NCBI RefSeq assembly: GCF_035582795.1
Contig: NC_134367.1
Coordinates: 111,338,062 to 111,402,061 of the forward strand
Origin: Mycteria americana
Taxonomy: Eukaryota; Chordata; Aves; Ciconiiformes; Ciconiidae
Direction: 5' to 3'
Length of the DNA: 64,000 nt
Positions 13,501 through 25,974 of the stretch are shown here, one piece after another. A program made the translations under genes and the position numbers. The stretch's first letter is position 1. The number at the start of each line of letters is the position of its first letter. The notes under the pieces are model-generated. The model ran no database searches and was not told where the DNA came from. It was given only the letters and a program-made list of their open reading frames with translations.

Positions 13501-16500
13501 TGAGCCCTGCTCAAGGAACAACGAGGGTTTTGCTCCTATGCCTTCCAATTGTTTCAACAGCAAAACTGGTAATGCCACCAGTTACATAAAGTTTAGCAAA
13601 GAAACCTGAAGGCTTTAAGGACGGACTTATTATAAGTCAGGGAGCTCATGCACAAACCCATGCCAGCAGTAACTAATACCGTGGTGAACTGAATTCTCCT
13701 GCTAGAAGGGTATCAGAAAGGGACCCAGCAAAAAAGAACAGCATCCATCTTTCTGCTACAGGCTCGAGAAAGGGTGCTGGTAGCATGCTCAGACACAGCC
13801 AAGGAATTTAATGTCCTCATTCAACTCTCAGACAGTTGAAACCACCAGTTGAGGGTATCATCACAGCAACAGCTTCCAGCAATCCCAAAACTGCCAGTTG
13901 TCTCCTCAGACCAAATGAAATTTTCAGATGTCCTATCAGGAAACACTAGATACATAATGTCACCAATCAAGAAGGGTATTTTTTTGCATCTAGTTTAACA
14001 AAGTTACTTACTCTGTAGACTTCTTTGGTCTCCAGGTCCCACAGTTTTATAGTTCTACCAGCTGACAGCAACATTTTCCCATCTGGACTGATACATAGAG
14101 AGGTGACACTGCTATTGTCGCCTTTCCACTTGCTAGAATTTGGATGGAGGTTTTTTGTACAAAGGGAGAAAGATGAAGAAATAGAAAAAACAGTATTAAT
14201 TAGCATAATCTCAAAATCCACATCAACCATGCTGGAAAATTTAAGGCAAAAATGGTAAAAAAATAATAATTTAAGTAGTCAAAGATGAGGTCAAAGCTAT
14301 TCTGTTTCTGCTCCTCTCCTTCAAATTAGTTTACACAAAAATACAGCAACTCAAAAACACAAAGCTATGTAATACTGAACAACTGTTGACTTCTTTTAAT
14401 ATTTGCCTATTCTCTTCTGAATTCCTCTCTCGAAGTTCTCTACTACTCAAAATAGGGTAAGAGGAGCCATACCAAGACTTCTCTTTGCACCATAATCCAA
14501 AAATCTTACACCAACCCATTCAGAAAGGTCTTCTCAACACTAAAATTCAGAGTTTCAAGGCCCATTTGGTTCCTGTCCCTCCTCCCAAGTCTGTCAATGA
14601 CACTGACAATAATAAACTTCACCTTAAAGGTCTATCGTTCAAAGCACTATTTAAAAAAAAAAAAAGATGCTGTCATGAAAAGCTTGCATCTGCTTTGAAG
14701 GAGTCTGAGTACTACACATTTCTTGCAGGACAAAATTGCAAGGAAAGCATTAACACAAACCCTTTACAGATAGGAAGTACCCTGCAACCCATCACATTCT
14801 GATTGTAAACAGCTGCTCTGGAAATACTTCCAAATAACTTTCACGTGCCCAAGCAGCACCTCTCCTGTCTTCCAAAACAGAGCTCATTTATTGTATCACT
14901 TCTGATGAAGTTTCATAGAAGCTGAAAGTTTTACTGCCTACAAACTTGACAAACAACATTACAGCTTACAGAGCATATGACAACATTTTGTATTCCCTTC
15001 CAAAGAGAAGGTCAGGACTAAGAATTTCAAACCATTTAATAATGTAAACCCAAGAAGGTATTTTTAAATGTACTAAAAAGAATAGTCTAAACTAGACTGC
15101 AGAATATAAAACACAGCAAAAATCCATCAGTTTTTACTTTGGATACTCTTTATATAATTTTAAAGGAAAGAGTTTTAAACAGGATATCATGAAACAAGAA
15201 GCTGCATAAGGAGATGTACAGAATGCCTCTGAGTATTCAGGGTATTTAAGACATGAAAAAGCTACAGAGAAACACAAGTCATCCAGAATATTTTAGACTA
15301 CCTCTGTCCAACACCTTTTCTTGCGTCTTCAAAAATTCGCTCTTCCCCAACAGCTTGTCCCTCTGCCAGAGGTTTCAATGTGTGCTGCACAGACCTCCTG
15401 AAGTGGTTCTATAGACTACTTCTACAGTAATTACAAAAGTCAAGCCTAAAGCCATGTCGTTTCCATTCCCTATCTAGCAGTCCATACTTCTATAGGAAAA
15501 TGTCTAGAAGCCTGCAAATCAAAAGAAGTTGAACACTTCCCTACCCCAGGAGCAATCACCTTGACTTCTCTGTGGGATACATAAGGATTCATTTCCAGAT
15601 CCTGACAAGTGTTAAAGAATGCAGGCAATCTCACATGTACATTGGGCATGAGCAATTATTTTGGATAATTTGTTCCTTCTAGTCTCATGACTTTAGGTAA
15701 AATTTTAGAGAATTGTTTTCTTCTCCTCTTTCCAATGTCATTTACCTTAGGTATGACTCGTAATATCACCAGAGAAAAAAAAAATCAGGTAAAAAGCATG
15801 ATATTATATTGCTGGTGTACTTTTAATGTATACACTCCATGAATTATTTTTTTGTTGCCATCTTCAAAATTAAAGAATACAATGCCTCTAATTATCTTTT
15901 ATAACCACAGCCCCCCAAAAAGCAGCAGTATGGTACAGGGGCAGAGGGAAACACCCAAGATGAAGCATGACAGGAAAAATTCTCACATTTCCCGAGAAAA
16001 CAGCATGACTGGGACCCATCTCAAGTACCTGTACATGAACACACACGCTATGGGATACAAACAGGGTGAATTAGATATCCACGGGGAGTTTCAGAGCTTT
16101 GATCTCACTGGGATCACAGACAAACAGTGGGATAGCTTGCAAGACAGCAGTGCTGCAATAAATGGACCTTTAGGAAGGCAATTCAGTGAGGACATGCCAG
16201 GAAGGCAAAAGGGAGAGAGGTTTCTCCACACAAAAGGGTAGCATGAATGCACAGAGCTTTCCTTTGAAACAGGCAAAGGGCCAGTAGAGAACTTACAAGT
16301 AAGTATGAGAAGAGACCAACAAGGGTGATGTGGTGGGCATCTGCTACAGATTGTCTGACTAAAAAAGAAATAGGTAAATCTTCATAATCCCATGTGCTGG
16401 TTTTTCTAAAGGGCTTTAACCACCCCAGCAACTGCTGGAAGGGCAGCATCAGAGGGCACAAGTAGACCCAGAGATTGGTGGCAACCTCCAGCTATAGCAA

Positions 16501-19500
16501 CCACAAGACAATGGATTTAAAGACCCTAGGAAGAACGAGCAAGATAAACAGCAGAATGACAACCCTGGACTTCAGAAGAGCAGACTGCAACTTATTCAGA
16601 GAACTGATTGACAGGATCCCACTGGAGGCTGCCCTGAAGGGCAAAAGGGCCCAGGAAAGCTGGTTGCTCTTCCAGGATAACCTCCTCAAAGCAAAAGAAT
16701 GGTCCATTCCAATGAGCAGAAGATCACTAGGTATTGCAGAAAGCTGACTTGGCCAAGTGGATAACTCCTGACTCAACTCAAAAACACAAAAAAGAAGTAT
16801 AGAGAAGGTGTAAGTGGGGACAGGTTACACAGAGGAATATAAAAATATTGTCCAGGCATGCAGGGACAGAATTAGCCAAAGTTCAGCTGGTGTTCAAACC
16901 AGCAGGGAATATGAAGGCCAACAAAAGGACATCTACATACAGCACATCAGCAACAGTAAGATGATGACTGAGGAAAGTGTGGGCCTGCTGCTGAATGGTG
17001 TAGGGACCCATGCAGTACACAGAAAAGGCCAAAGCACTGAAAAGCAAAGGCTCTCAGGCCTCCCATGTTCCCAAACCTAGTGCCAGATTCAGAGGGAGCA
17101 AAGCACTCCCCATAGTAGAGGGAGATCAAATTAGGGATCACAACAGCAAATCCAACACATGCAGCTCCTTAAGACTGGATGGGATGCACCCAAAAGTGCT
17201 GAGGCCAGTGTTATTACAAGACCACACTATCATTTTGAGTGGCTGCATAGCTCAGGAGAAATTTCTGATGACTGGAAAAGGAGACAAAATGTGTCCACAA
17301 GAAGGAGAATCCAGGAAACAACAGGGAAGGTTACATAACAAATCTGCCTGGAAGCCATTTCCAGGGACACAAAGGTCAAAAAAGTGACTGGGAACAGCCA
17401 ACATAGATTTACAAATGGCAAATCGTGCCTAACCAACCCAATTGCCTTATTAACGAGACAACTGTCTTGGTGAATGAGAGGAGAGCCAGGTATCCCATTT
17501 AACTAGACTTTAGCACGCTTTTGACAATGTCTCACATAGTATGCTTGCAGACAAATTGGAGATATATAGACTTAATGGATGGACTCTAAGGAGGGATAAG
17601 AACTGGCTGGATCACTGAGCTCAAACAGTTGTGACCACTGGTATGAAGTCCAGCTGGTGGCCAGTTACTCCCTAAGTGTCACTCCCTAAGGATATCTCAA
17701 TACTGTTTAACATTCTCAGTAATTGCCCAGGTCTTCATTAATGATCTCAAAACGGGATATAATCCACACATAACAAGTTGACATTCAATACCAAATTAAG
17801 GAGAGCAGTTGATATGCTGGAGGGCAGGACTGCTACTCAGGGGCATCTCAGCAGGCTTGAGAAACAGGCTGTCAGAATCTCAAAGCTCAAAGGAAAAATC
17901 CCAGTACAGGCTGGGGACAAATGGCCAGAAAGCAGCTTTGCAGAAAAGGAGCTTGTGGTCCTCAAAGTCAAGTTGAACAAGAGTTAGCAGCAGGTCCTTG
18001 TGGCAATGAGATCAACTGCATACTGATTTGCATTAGCTGGAGTGTGGCCAGTGGGTCAGGGAAAGTGATTCCTCTCCTCTGTGCAATACTTTTGAAACTC
18101 CATCCGAGCACTGTGTAGTACAAGAAAGTCACTGACATAGTGGAGTAAATCCAGTGGAGGGCCACGAAGGCAACTTAGAGACTAGAGCATGTAATGTAAG
18201 AGGAAAAGGTGAGGGAACTGGGTGTGTTCAACCCTAAGAAGAGAAGGCTAGAGGGAGATTTTACAGCCATCTTCTGCTACTTTACGTCAGGGTCTCAACT
18301 TAATACAACCTAAGGATGCATCTCCTTTCTAAGGAAATCAAAGAGGCTACTGACGGCGGGCTCTCTGCAGTGCCCACACCATCTTCAACAAAACCAGTAG
18401 CGCTGCAGTAAGAATAACACAACAGTGGGAACTGTTACAAAAAAGAAACAGCATAAGAGAAGGGTCAAGGTGCCATCACTCGCTAGGCTTTTACTGAAGT
18501 AAGATGACCAGGATCATTAAAAGAAATCTTGATTTCTTCTTTTAAGTTTAAAAACAGTTTGACTTTATTACAAAAGAAACTAAATGCCTACACCAGACAT
18601 CTTGTTACTCTGCACTAAGCTCTATTTTGCTCAACAGTACTTTAACAGTAGCAGCCTGCTCAGACAGCCAAGTGGAACTGTCCCCACTGCACATCAGTAG
18701 TGAGCGAAACCAAGTGGGTATCATCACAGCAAGGCCCTTTGAGCAAAGCCAGGTAGATGCATACAACCAATTTAACTGTGATGAGGTGTTCCAGTATCTG
18801 CTCCCTAATATTTCCAGGATTATTTTCTAGAATTTAGATTTTTCAGCATCACAGAAGTGACTGGAAGCCCATGTCCCACTCAAAGTTAGCATGGAGGGAC
18901 CCAAATCCCTCTCAGCACAGTTACTCATTTAATCTAGTCTTTCCAATACACAGAGAAAGAAACCCAACTATGAGAATTACTCTTTTATCCCTTAACAAAC
19001 CCACTTCCAATCTCAGGAGAATAATAGCCAACAGTCAATTTTGTACAGGGGGCATGAAGCCTGGCTAGCAGAGCACAGCATTTCCAACAGGGCCTCACTA
19101 AAACCTGCAAAGGATGAAATGCACAAAAGCAAGTGTCAATAAATGTGACCACAACCCGGCATCACTTACCACTTTACTTTGCAGGTCTGTGCGTTCCATT
19201 CCACAATGTGTTTGTCCTCTGAACAGCTATACAAGCAGCAGTTGTCCTGATGCCATCTCACACAGTTTACTCTGTTGTCATGACCGCCATCCTACAAAAG
19301 GTAGAAGAGGATCAAGTCATTAATAAATGAAGAAGTCTTGACTACTGAGTCTTCCCCACACCAACAATGTGAACAAGCTGCCCTTTTGAGAACTAAATTC
19401 AAATCATTGGCAACTTGAAGAGAGGGTGTGGTTTTAAAGAGCAATATACATATGCAGTTATATAAGTTAAAGATATTTCATATTTTGATATGTACACATA

Positions 19501-22500
19501 AGTATTTGAATTCTTGTTCTAGCACTTCAGAGTTAACAAAAAAATTGTCCTGCCCACTATTTTTAAACACACAGCCAAACAAGGCTGTCTAAGAGTATGA
19601 AATTTGCTCAAAGGAAAGGCTAGCACAGATGTCTTGCTGATAGTCATCTAAGTGCCTGCTTGCTTAAGTATATTCAGAGATGAGTATCCTTCCCTTTGTA
19701 CTCAGCATTCAAGAGTGAGCTATCATCAGATCAGAAGACCCTACAAAGGCTTATCATTCACCTCTCTTAACCACCAAAATCTCTGCAGCTCACATATATA
19801 CTTTAATCGCTTATGAAAATATTTCCTGAAGTTTGTAAAATTTCACTATTTGAATCAGCAACAGCCAGCTCAGACCACTCCCAAAAGTGTTGCTGCAATC
19901 AGCTTTAAGCAAAACAAAATACATCCTAGCCAGACATTCTGTTCAGTAAGGACAGCTAAAAGTGACGGCTCTTATTCTAGCAGGAATAATCTTTTAATTC
20001 AACCTATCTGGAAAAAAAAAAACAAACAAAACAAAAGTACTCACCAAATAACATCTGCTATCCTGCTCCTATAGAAGAGCAGCCAGTGTTTTCAAACTAA
20101 CTGAAACTGTAAATTTTAACCTGAAACTCTTTTATTTTGTTCATAGTGTTCAGGCATAAATACAGCTTTTCCATAAAACAAGAGCTGATATTTGTTAGCT
20201 ATTGTCACTTGCGTGTATCATGATTTTAAGAAGTCATTGCTTTCTCTTAATTCATGTACATTGATCGCCTACACACAACTAAGAGTTTAGAAGCGGAAGT
20301 AGACCCAAGTATCTCAAAGTATTGCATAGAGTCATTCATACAGATTTATTTCGCTTGTTACGTAACCCAAGACTAAAACCAAGGTACTTAGGAGTAAGAG
20401 GGAAGTTATCAATGCGAAGGGCAAACTTTGAAAACCACGCATCTCATTCGAGAAAGATCATGTGCTGAGAGGGCTCAAAAGCTTCCACAAGGGAGGTAAA
20501 TTTACATCTGTACAGAAGAGCCCATCAGCACGACACCTTCCCAAGAGTCAATGAGTACTTCAGTCCTGCCCTCCTCTCCCACAATACCGTGCAGGAACTG
20601 AGGGTACAACACTCCCACAGAGGACTTAACCCTCCAGTTAGGTATTTCATCATTAATGTTATTTTTAATGCAAAATAACAAATCCATGCACAATGTTAAG
20701 ATAACGCATTAACTTCAAAACCAAGATTTCTCAACGTGTACGTACTGCCAACAACAGAAAAAGCACCACCTGAAGATTCCCAAGCACCTGATTTACTGCA
20801 CCTCTATTTATATACACAGCTATTAAGAAAAAAAAAATCTGAATAATTAGGTTAGTTTATTCCATTTTTGAGCAGCAGAAAGAGCAGCATAAACTGACTG
20901 AAATCATCAGTATTCAGTGGCACGTGATGAAGAGTGTATTACTTACTAGCTTGCTCTGTAATTCTCCTTTTACTGTGCTGTACAACAAAATGCTACCAAC
21001 TGCTGTACCAACAGCCAGGATATCTAACTGCTTGTCCACTTCTGCAACTTCAGACTTCCGTTTTTTCCTCTGGGGGCCATCCTGGAAAATCAAAAAAGAG
21101 AAAATGTGAAATTAATTAGTCTGACCAGCTACTCTCAGCATTAAAGCAGAGGGGAAAAAAAACTTCTGTAAGTTTGAGACCCAGTCAGCCAGCACAAACT
21201 CTGCTAAGACATAAAATGAAGAGACTGAAGTGCACATCAACCTAGAGACTCATCCTGTACCTCCACGTACAGGATAACAAAGTTGCTATGAGTCACCTGC
21301 AAACATTTGGTGGAGGCCATTTTGCCAGCCTAGCGACCACATCCATGAGGGAAAAAGAACATATTTAAGTTTTTCACAGAGTTCGTGTCCCAGAGGCAGA
21401 GATAAAGATTAACATAATCAGAATACTTCATCCACAAAATGGAAATGCTTGATCAAGAATGATCTGTTTATTTTTTCTCAAAAGCTATTCAGAAGAGTCT
21501 TGCAAATACTAAGTATTCATGATGCCTCTTAAAAAGAAAGCGCTACCCCACTCGGCAGAGGGAAGCAACCAGGACTCGAAGTTAACTGCTCTGCCCAAGT
21601 CCTGGTGTCAGTACCAGAGGTCCTCCTATGATCAGGCAATTCTTAAGTTTTCACCCTCTTGCTTTGCAAGTGCTACCAACCACTTCAAGGAGGGATTTCA
21701 CTTCATCTCTCTCAACCAAACACAGGTGAATGCAGCACATCACTGGGAAGGGGAGAAGGAATAAAACTGGCTCTTTAGCACGTGAAACTAAAACAAAGAA
21801 AGCAGAAGAAGCCACTACATTTATTCTCCACATTTATTCTCACTGGGTTAATCCCACATAACTAATCACACACAAAAGAAAAAAGAAAAGAAAAACTGTT
21901 CACGGACTTCAGAAGAAAAAAAATCATCCCTAATGCTACTGATTAGTTTTTAAATTGGACTTTGGTAAGTCTCCTTGTATTTGTTATGCCACAGCAAAGC
22001 ATTCTCTCCAATTTAAAAAAAAAAAAAATTATACACAAGCTAATGCTTCCTCTACACAACAGATATATTTGCGCTGATGAGTAGCCAGAAGAAGCCAAAG
22101 GAGGCTCCGACAAAATGTGAGCGATCAGCTCTGTGCAAGCTCCATGTGGTATAGCCTATCTGTCATACAACAGACATCGCACACAGAATGTAAATAATCT
22201 ATACTCAGGCCGAGATACAATGTCAATCAGGATTTGGGAGTTTTCACCACAACTAAGATTTAAAAGTTTAACAATGCAGAATAAATACTTTGGTTCTTTG
22301 AAGCATGACTTTCTTTTTCTCTGTATTTAACACAGACAACACTTTCTGCAAGGACAAGTGTTTTGTTTTAGGCCAATAAATACCAAAATGCTATATAAAT
22401 ACTTTTACATCAAAAGCAGTCTCTTGAGAAAAGAGATTATATTGGGTTTTTTGCAAGCATTTGTTTAGGCTTCATCTTTCCTGGGAAAGAACAGTATTTA

Positions 22501-25500
22501 TAAAATATTACAAAAAGACAGGTGCTGAGAAACCATCACAGTCACAAAGCACAACCAAGTAAATCAACCAGGTTTTAAACAATATATGAGAAAAGACTCA
22601 ACTAGTTAAACTTTTGGCAGCAATGACAACTAAGCCATCTTGAAACTGCTGCCTGACATCCAAAGACAAGGGCCACACAGCCAGGGGAGATGCATGTACA
22701 GTTTATGTGTTTTCTGGTACTTTTCAATCTCTTTATGTAGTTTTACTAACCACCCCACACACCCCCACTGCAAAGCAAAACCACAATTAAGAACAGATTT
22801 CATTCTCTTCCCTTGCATAAATCTTTTAACTAAAATTTGTTCACCCTCCCTTTCAGTTTGTTATGGCCAATTTCCCTTGGAGCAACCCAAAGGTACAACA
22901 AAATTCCCACTGAGATCCATAGTTATTTCCAGTGTCAAGAAGAAAGCTAGAGGCAGTGAAGGCTTTTCCAATTCTTTTTTCACATGTATTTCTTTACTGA
23001 ACACCCTGTATCAGCATTATTAGTGGGGCATTTTGTCAGAAGTTTTTGCATGAAAGAAATACCAATGGAAAATTCAGACACCTATTAATGTTGAAGATTA
23101 TTTGAAAAAATGTTCCAAGAATGAAAAGTTAAAAAATTTAAAAAAAAAAAATCAAACAAACTTCTCTACCCTGCATTAGATTAGTACATAGACAGACTCC
23201 CAACTGCAGTAGAGACCCATGTGGGATTCGCTTGTGGATCAGGGTCTTAAATGTAAGAGCACCCTGTTTTCATGGATAGGATAGGATAAGACAGGACAGA
23301 GGAGCTGAACTATACCAAGTATCAGTTTCCTTTTGATTTTTTTTTCAGATTTATGGAATCTCAAGCTTATTTAGAAATCCTTCAACTTTGCCTGAAAAAG
23401 CAGTGTTTTAATTAGTAGAGATGGTTAAAAAGTTATTTGTGAAGGGACTGGGCACTTATTTTTGCATAATATTCTTACTTGAGTAGGTCAGCCACTGAGT
23501 CTTTTTTCTTTTTTTAAAAACAGAAATCGATCTCCGCTGCTCACATGTGAAGTAAAGCACTTAAAACACCAAAATGGGGGGAAGCCTAAAGAGTCTTGAG
23601 AGTTGAAGATGACAGAGCAGTTGCAGCTTGTTAGGAAGAAAGTGGAAGAAGGTATTTTGGAAGTCAGTGGTCCACATACTCTTGCCCAAGGCACCACTTC
23701 ATGGAGCAGGACATGGCGAACATCACAAGCAGGAAGCACTGACACTACAAAAGCACGTGTGCAGGGAACATCCCAGTAAGCCACCACTGCATCAGCAATT
23801 CCAGGGCCTGCAGTTTTTCTAATATTCCCGTGTAACACATGGCCTTCATTAACATGGCAGCAGTCCAAAACATACTTAGTTTAGGTGTAACTTGGCCAAA
23901 TACCATTTATAGATATCTACTGGCACAGTTTTACTCCTGAACACCAGATACCAGTACTACCTAGACAGATGTCAACTCTCCAGGAATATAAAAAGAAAAA
24001 AAAAACCTAAATAATGTCAGAAAAAACACATTCAATAAAATATATTTGGCAGAACCATCACAGCTTCAGTTCTTTAGTTCAGTCTAAGGACAAACCAATG
24101 AATTATAGAAGTTTATGGCATAACTATTCCAAGAAACGGTATTTTTTCCCGCTCCACTTGAAAACGTACCAACTTTCAAGCAGTGGACAGCATTCAAACT
24201 ACTGGAATAATTAGAAAGCACTGAGAGGTAGCCAAATGCTGTCTGATTAAGTCTGTTTTCCATACAACCCTAAACCAGGTTAAATTGGAGCATCTGTGGG
24301 TTTTAGGGGTGGGTCTCTAGAAAAGGGTAAGTTTTTAAAAGCCACTCAGAAACCTCCTGTGCTTGACTTATGGCACCACAGCAGTGCGCTATGTTAGCTT
24401 AAGTTTTATTTCACACAGGATAGATTAACTCCATTTTCACGAGCCAGTTTCAGTTTATTTATGAGTGAAGAAGAACCTACACAGCCCTGCAATTAATGCA
24501 TGTATCCTTTTTTCTTCAAAGTTACAAGACAAACGAACAGGTTAAGGCCAATCTAAAACTAACCCTTTTGGCCACATTCTTCAAGTGTTTTGGGAGTTTT
24601 CAAAGTTCAGGTACTAAGCCATTCAACTGAGAAAAAATGAGACAATACCATCTTCCTTTGGCTTGGTAATCTGTGTGTCAAGCATTTTGAAATACCTCTT
24701 ACAGTACTTCAAATAAACTAAATTGTTGATATACCAAAACACATTTCAAAAAGCCCTCCCTACTCCTTACGATAAAGGGGGTGGATTTCACATACTTTAT
24801 CCAAGGGATACATTTTTTCTCAGGAAATGGTATGTTCTAGCTAAAAAAATAGAATTACTTCAACATAAAGAGAATGAAAAGGTACCTTACTGTATATATT
24901 CCAGATATTTTCAGGTCGAACGCTCACCTGAGGTGAAGTTAAATAAAACAAATTCAAGGTGGAGAACATCCCAGCCCTCTGATGTGTGCTCTGAATAAAG
25001 TTACTGAATACCTTCTTGCCGGATTCCTGAGCTCGGGAAGATGTGTCACGGACAGCATAGCAGCTTGCATGGAAATACTTCCAAGGGTAAGGAAGTGTGG
25101 AGAGATACTGCCTTTACTGGAATGTGAACTGTACATAAGCTAAGCAGACGCACAGCAGCCGACCTGCTCTGTAGCATCACCTTTCCGATTAAGGCGAGAG
25201 GTGCTGTGGAGTAACATACCTTGCTCTTTCAAAGAAGGCTTCTTCCATGCAGGTTATACGAAAGACAAACGATTTTACACAGTCAGTACTTCTGTTGATA
25301 GCCCCTTCTTTGTTTTTAAAAAAAAAAAAAAAGTCTCCAGTGCTGCTTCCCCCACCAACACGTGAAATTAGCCTTGCGAAGAGCAACCCTGCGATGCTCC
25401 TCTGAGGGGTGCGGATTCCCCTCCACACCCTCACCCCGGGGGACGTCACGCGTGGACATGCCCCAGGCACCGCGAGGGGGGGGGGGGTGCCGTGGCTGAA

Positions 25501-25974
25501 CCCTGCGGAGCTCCGGTCCTCCCCACGGGACACTTATCCCGTTCCCCGCACCGGGACGCCGCGTCTCCGCTCCCCGGCCTGCCCGGCCACGCCGACCCCC
25601 GCCACATGGCGCCGGGAGGGCGGGGTGAAGCCGAGCGGGCCGCGGCCACGCGTCGAGGCTGCTCGGGGCGCCGCCGTCCCCATCGCACTCCCTCCTTTTT
25701 CCCCGGTGTCCCCCCTCTCCCTTCCCTCACACACTGCCCGTACCTTGCTGGGGGGCGGGCGTCCCCCCGGTGGGGCCCAGGCCAGGCAAGTACAGGCAGC
25801 GCTGAGGTGGGCGGAGGGCACGTACTCGTGCTGCAAGCGGCTGTTCGCCGTCTCCCACACCCGCAGACGCCCATCCGAACTGGAGATGGCGAAGAAACGA
25901 CGGTCGCGGGGGGAGAAAGCGCAAAGGGCCCGCGCCGCTGCTGCCGCCTCCCCGCCACACGCTGCTGCCGCCAT
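1502..25974 (-). CDS. WDR43: WD repeat-containing protein 43 (UTP5 homologue), complete, 18 coding exons
   Basis: Nucleolar component of the UTP-A/t-UTP subcomplex of the SSU processome, needed for pre-rRNA transcription and early 18S processing (family knowledge). Exons in transcript order: 25974-25744, 21081-20947, 19291-19170, 14132-14012, 12798-12659, 12152-12050, 10962-10898, 10527-10356, 9875-9789, 7939-7808, 7353-7216, 6365-6279, 4862-4831, 3996-3933, 3041-2928, 2474-2405, 1771-1716, 1621-1502. They sum to 1,989 nt, or 662 residues plus stop (human about 677). All junctions are GT-AG and the frame is kept throughout. Residues 1-390 carry WD40-type blades ([31 protein letters not shown]). 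Basic, NLS-like stretches lie near residues 79-88 and 420-434. A UTP12-type helical domain spans about 455-575. The tail after about residue 600 is acidic ([11 protein letters not shown] to ENESEEE). The start is the first ATG in the CpG island, followed directly by the conserved AFSPRD and VWETAN segments. TRMT61B is head-to-head, with 162 nt between the start codons. Confidence 0.97.
8909..8993 (-). ncRNA. Box C/D snoRNA, SNORD53-like, copy 1 (WDR43 intron 9)
   Basis: Read on the minus strand, a perfect 7-bp terminal stem (GGCATGC with GCATGCC, at 8993-8987 and 8915-8909) encloses box C GTGATGA (8985-8979) and box D CTGA (8919-8916), with an internal CTGA as box D'. The nine bases directly before box D, CTTGGCTGT, complement ACAGCCAAG of the conserved 28S rRNA stretch AGCGAAACCACAGCCAAGG. 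By the +5 rule the target is the C of AGC in that stretch, the site assigned to SNORD53 (human C3848 in older numbering, from memory). Human WDR43 hosts SNORD53 and SNORD92 in its introns. The copy sits about 970 nt from the downstream 3' splice site, farther than is usual for C/D snoRNAs. Confidence 0.85.
12453..12541 (-). ncRNA. Box C/D snoRNA, SNORD92-like, copy 1 (WDR43 intron 5)
   Basis: On the minus strand, box C GTGATGA (12534-12528), an internal CTGA (D'), and box D CTGA (12463-12460) are flanked by a short stem around ATGC/GCAT. The guide CCTTGGCTGTG lies one T before box D. It complements CACAGCCAAGG of 28S rRNA over 11 bp. The +5 rule points to the A of AGC, two nucleotides 5' of the SNORD53-like target. 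That matches the site assigned to SNORD92 (human A3846, older numbering, from memory). The D' guide is not related to the other three copies. The 3' end is about 300 nt upstream of exon 6. Confidence 0.82.
13781..13872 (-). ncRNA. Box C/D snoRNA, SNORD92-like, copy 2 (WDR43 intron 4)
   Basis: On the minus strand, box C GTGATGA (13864-13858), an internal CTGA (D') and box D CTGA (13792-13789) are present. The D guide is the same as in the copy at 12,453, including its spacing to box D, so the same 28S A is the predicted target. The stretch before D' holds GTGGTTTC, complementary to GAAACCAC just upstream in 28S. Near-identical flanks (AGCATGC after box D) mark it as a duplicate of the intron-5 copy. 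Confidence 0.83.
15920..18460 (+). mobile_element. Degraded CR1 LINE in WDR43 intron 3, antisense to the gene
   Basis: Broken ORF2 similarity in CR1 order on the plus strand. An endonuclease N-terminal stretch lies near 15,990-16,240 ([12 protein letters not shown], then a basic GRQ segment). The endonuclease/linker motif [13 protein letters not shown] is near 16,556. [10 protein letters not shown], the start of the RT region, is near 17,176. RT fragments and a LEKQ/KR-rich 3' part run to about 18,300. Many frame changes and stops make it much older than the CR1 at 35.7 kb. Both ends are approximate, and the typical CR1 3' tail is not clear. Confidence 0.75.
18653..18736 (-). ncRNA. Box C/D snoRNA, SNORD53-like, copy 2 (WDR43 intron 3)
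   Basis: On the minus strand, box C GTGATGA (18727-18721), D' CTGA, and box D CTGA (18663-18660) are enclosed by a slightly bulged stem (GCCTTGCT with AGCAGGC). The D guide CTTGGCTGT abuts box D exactly as in the intron-9 copy, and the D'-side element TGGTTTCGCT is also shared. It therefore has the same predicted 28S target. It sits near the 5' end of a 5-kb intron, about 4.5 kb from the 3' splice site, just beyond the CR1 remnant. Confidence 0.83.
21082..25743 (-). other. WDR43: WDR43 intron 1 (4.7 kb), no recognised element
   Basis: This is the longest stretch between the CpG-island first exon and exon 2. It is AT-rich with scattered A-tracts (for example 22,015-22,028 and 25,318-25,332). 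No snoRNA boxes with a closing stem, no repeat family and no convincing ORF were seen. Confidence 0.6.

Larger units (their letters stand above)
14133..19169 (-). other. WDR43: WDR43 intron 3 (5.0 kb): contents
   Basis: This intron is bounded by exon 3 (donor GTAAGT at 19,169) and exon 4 (acceptor TAG at 14,133-14,135). It contains the decayed CR1 (about 15.9-18.5 kb) and the SNORD53-like copy at 18.65 kb. I see nothing else I can name in 14.1-15.9 kb or 18.8-19.1 kb. Confidence 0.8.

Noticed and set aside
19675-19735. C-box-like TGATGA and D-box-like CTGA pair in WDR43 intron 2
   Set aside because: No closing stem, the distance is too short, and there is no 28S/18S complement I could recognise.
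20560-20655. Another CTGA/TGATGA pair in WDR43 intron 2
   Set aside because: The termini do not pair and no internal D'/C' boxes are seen; probably chance.
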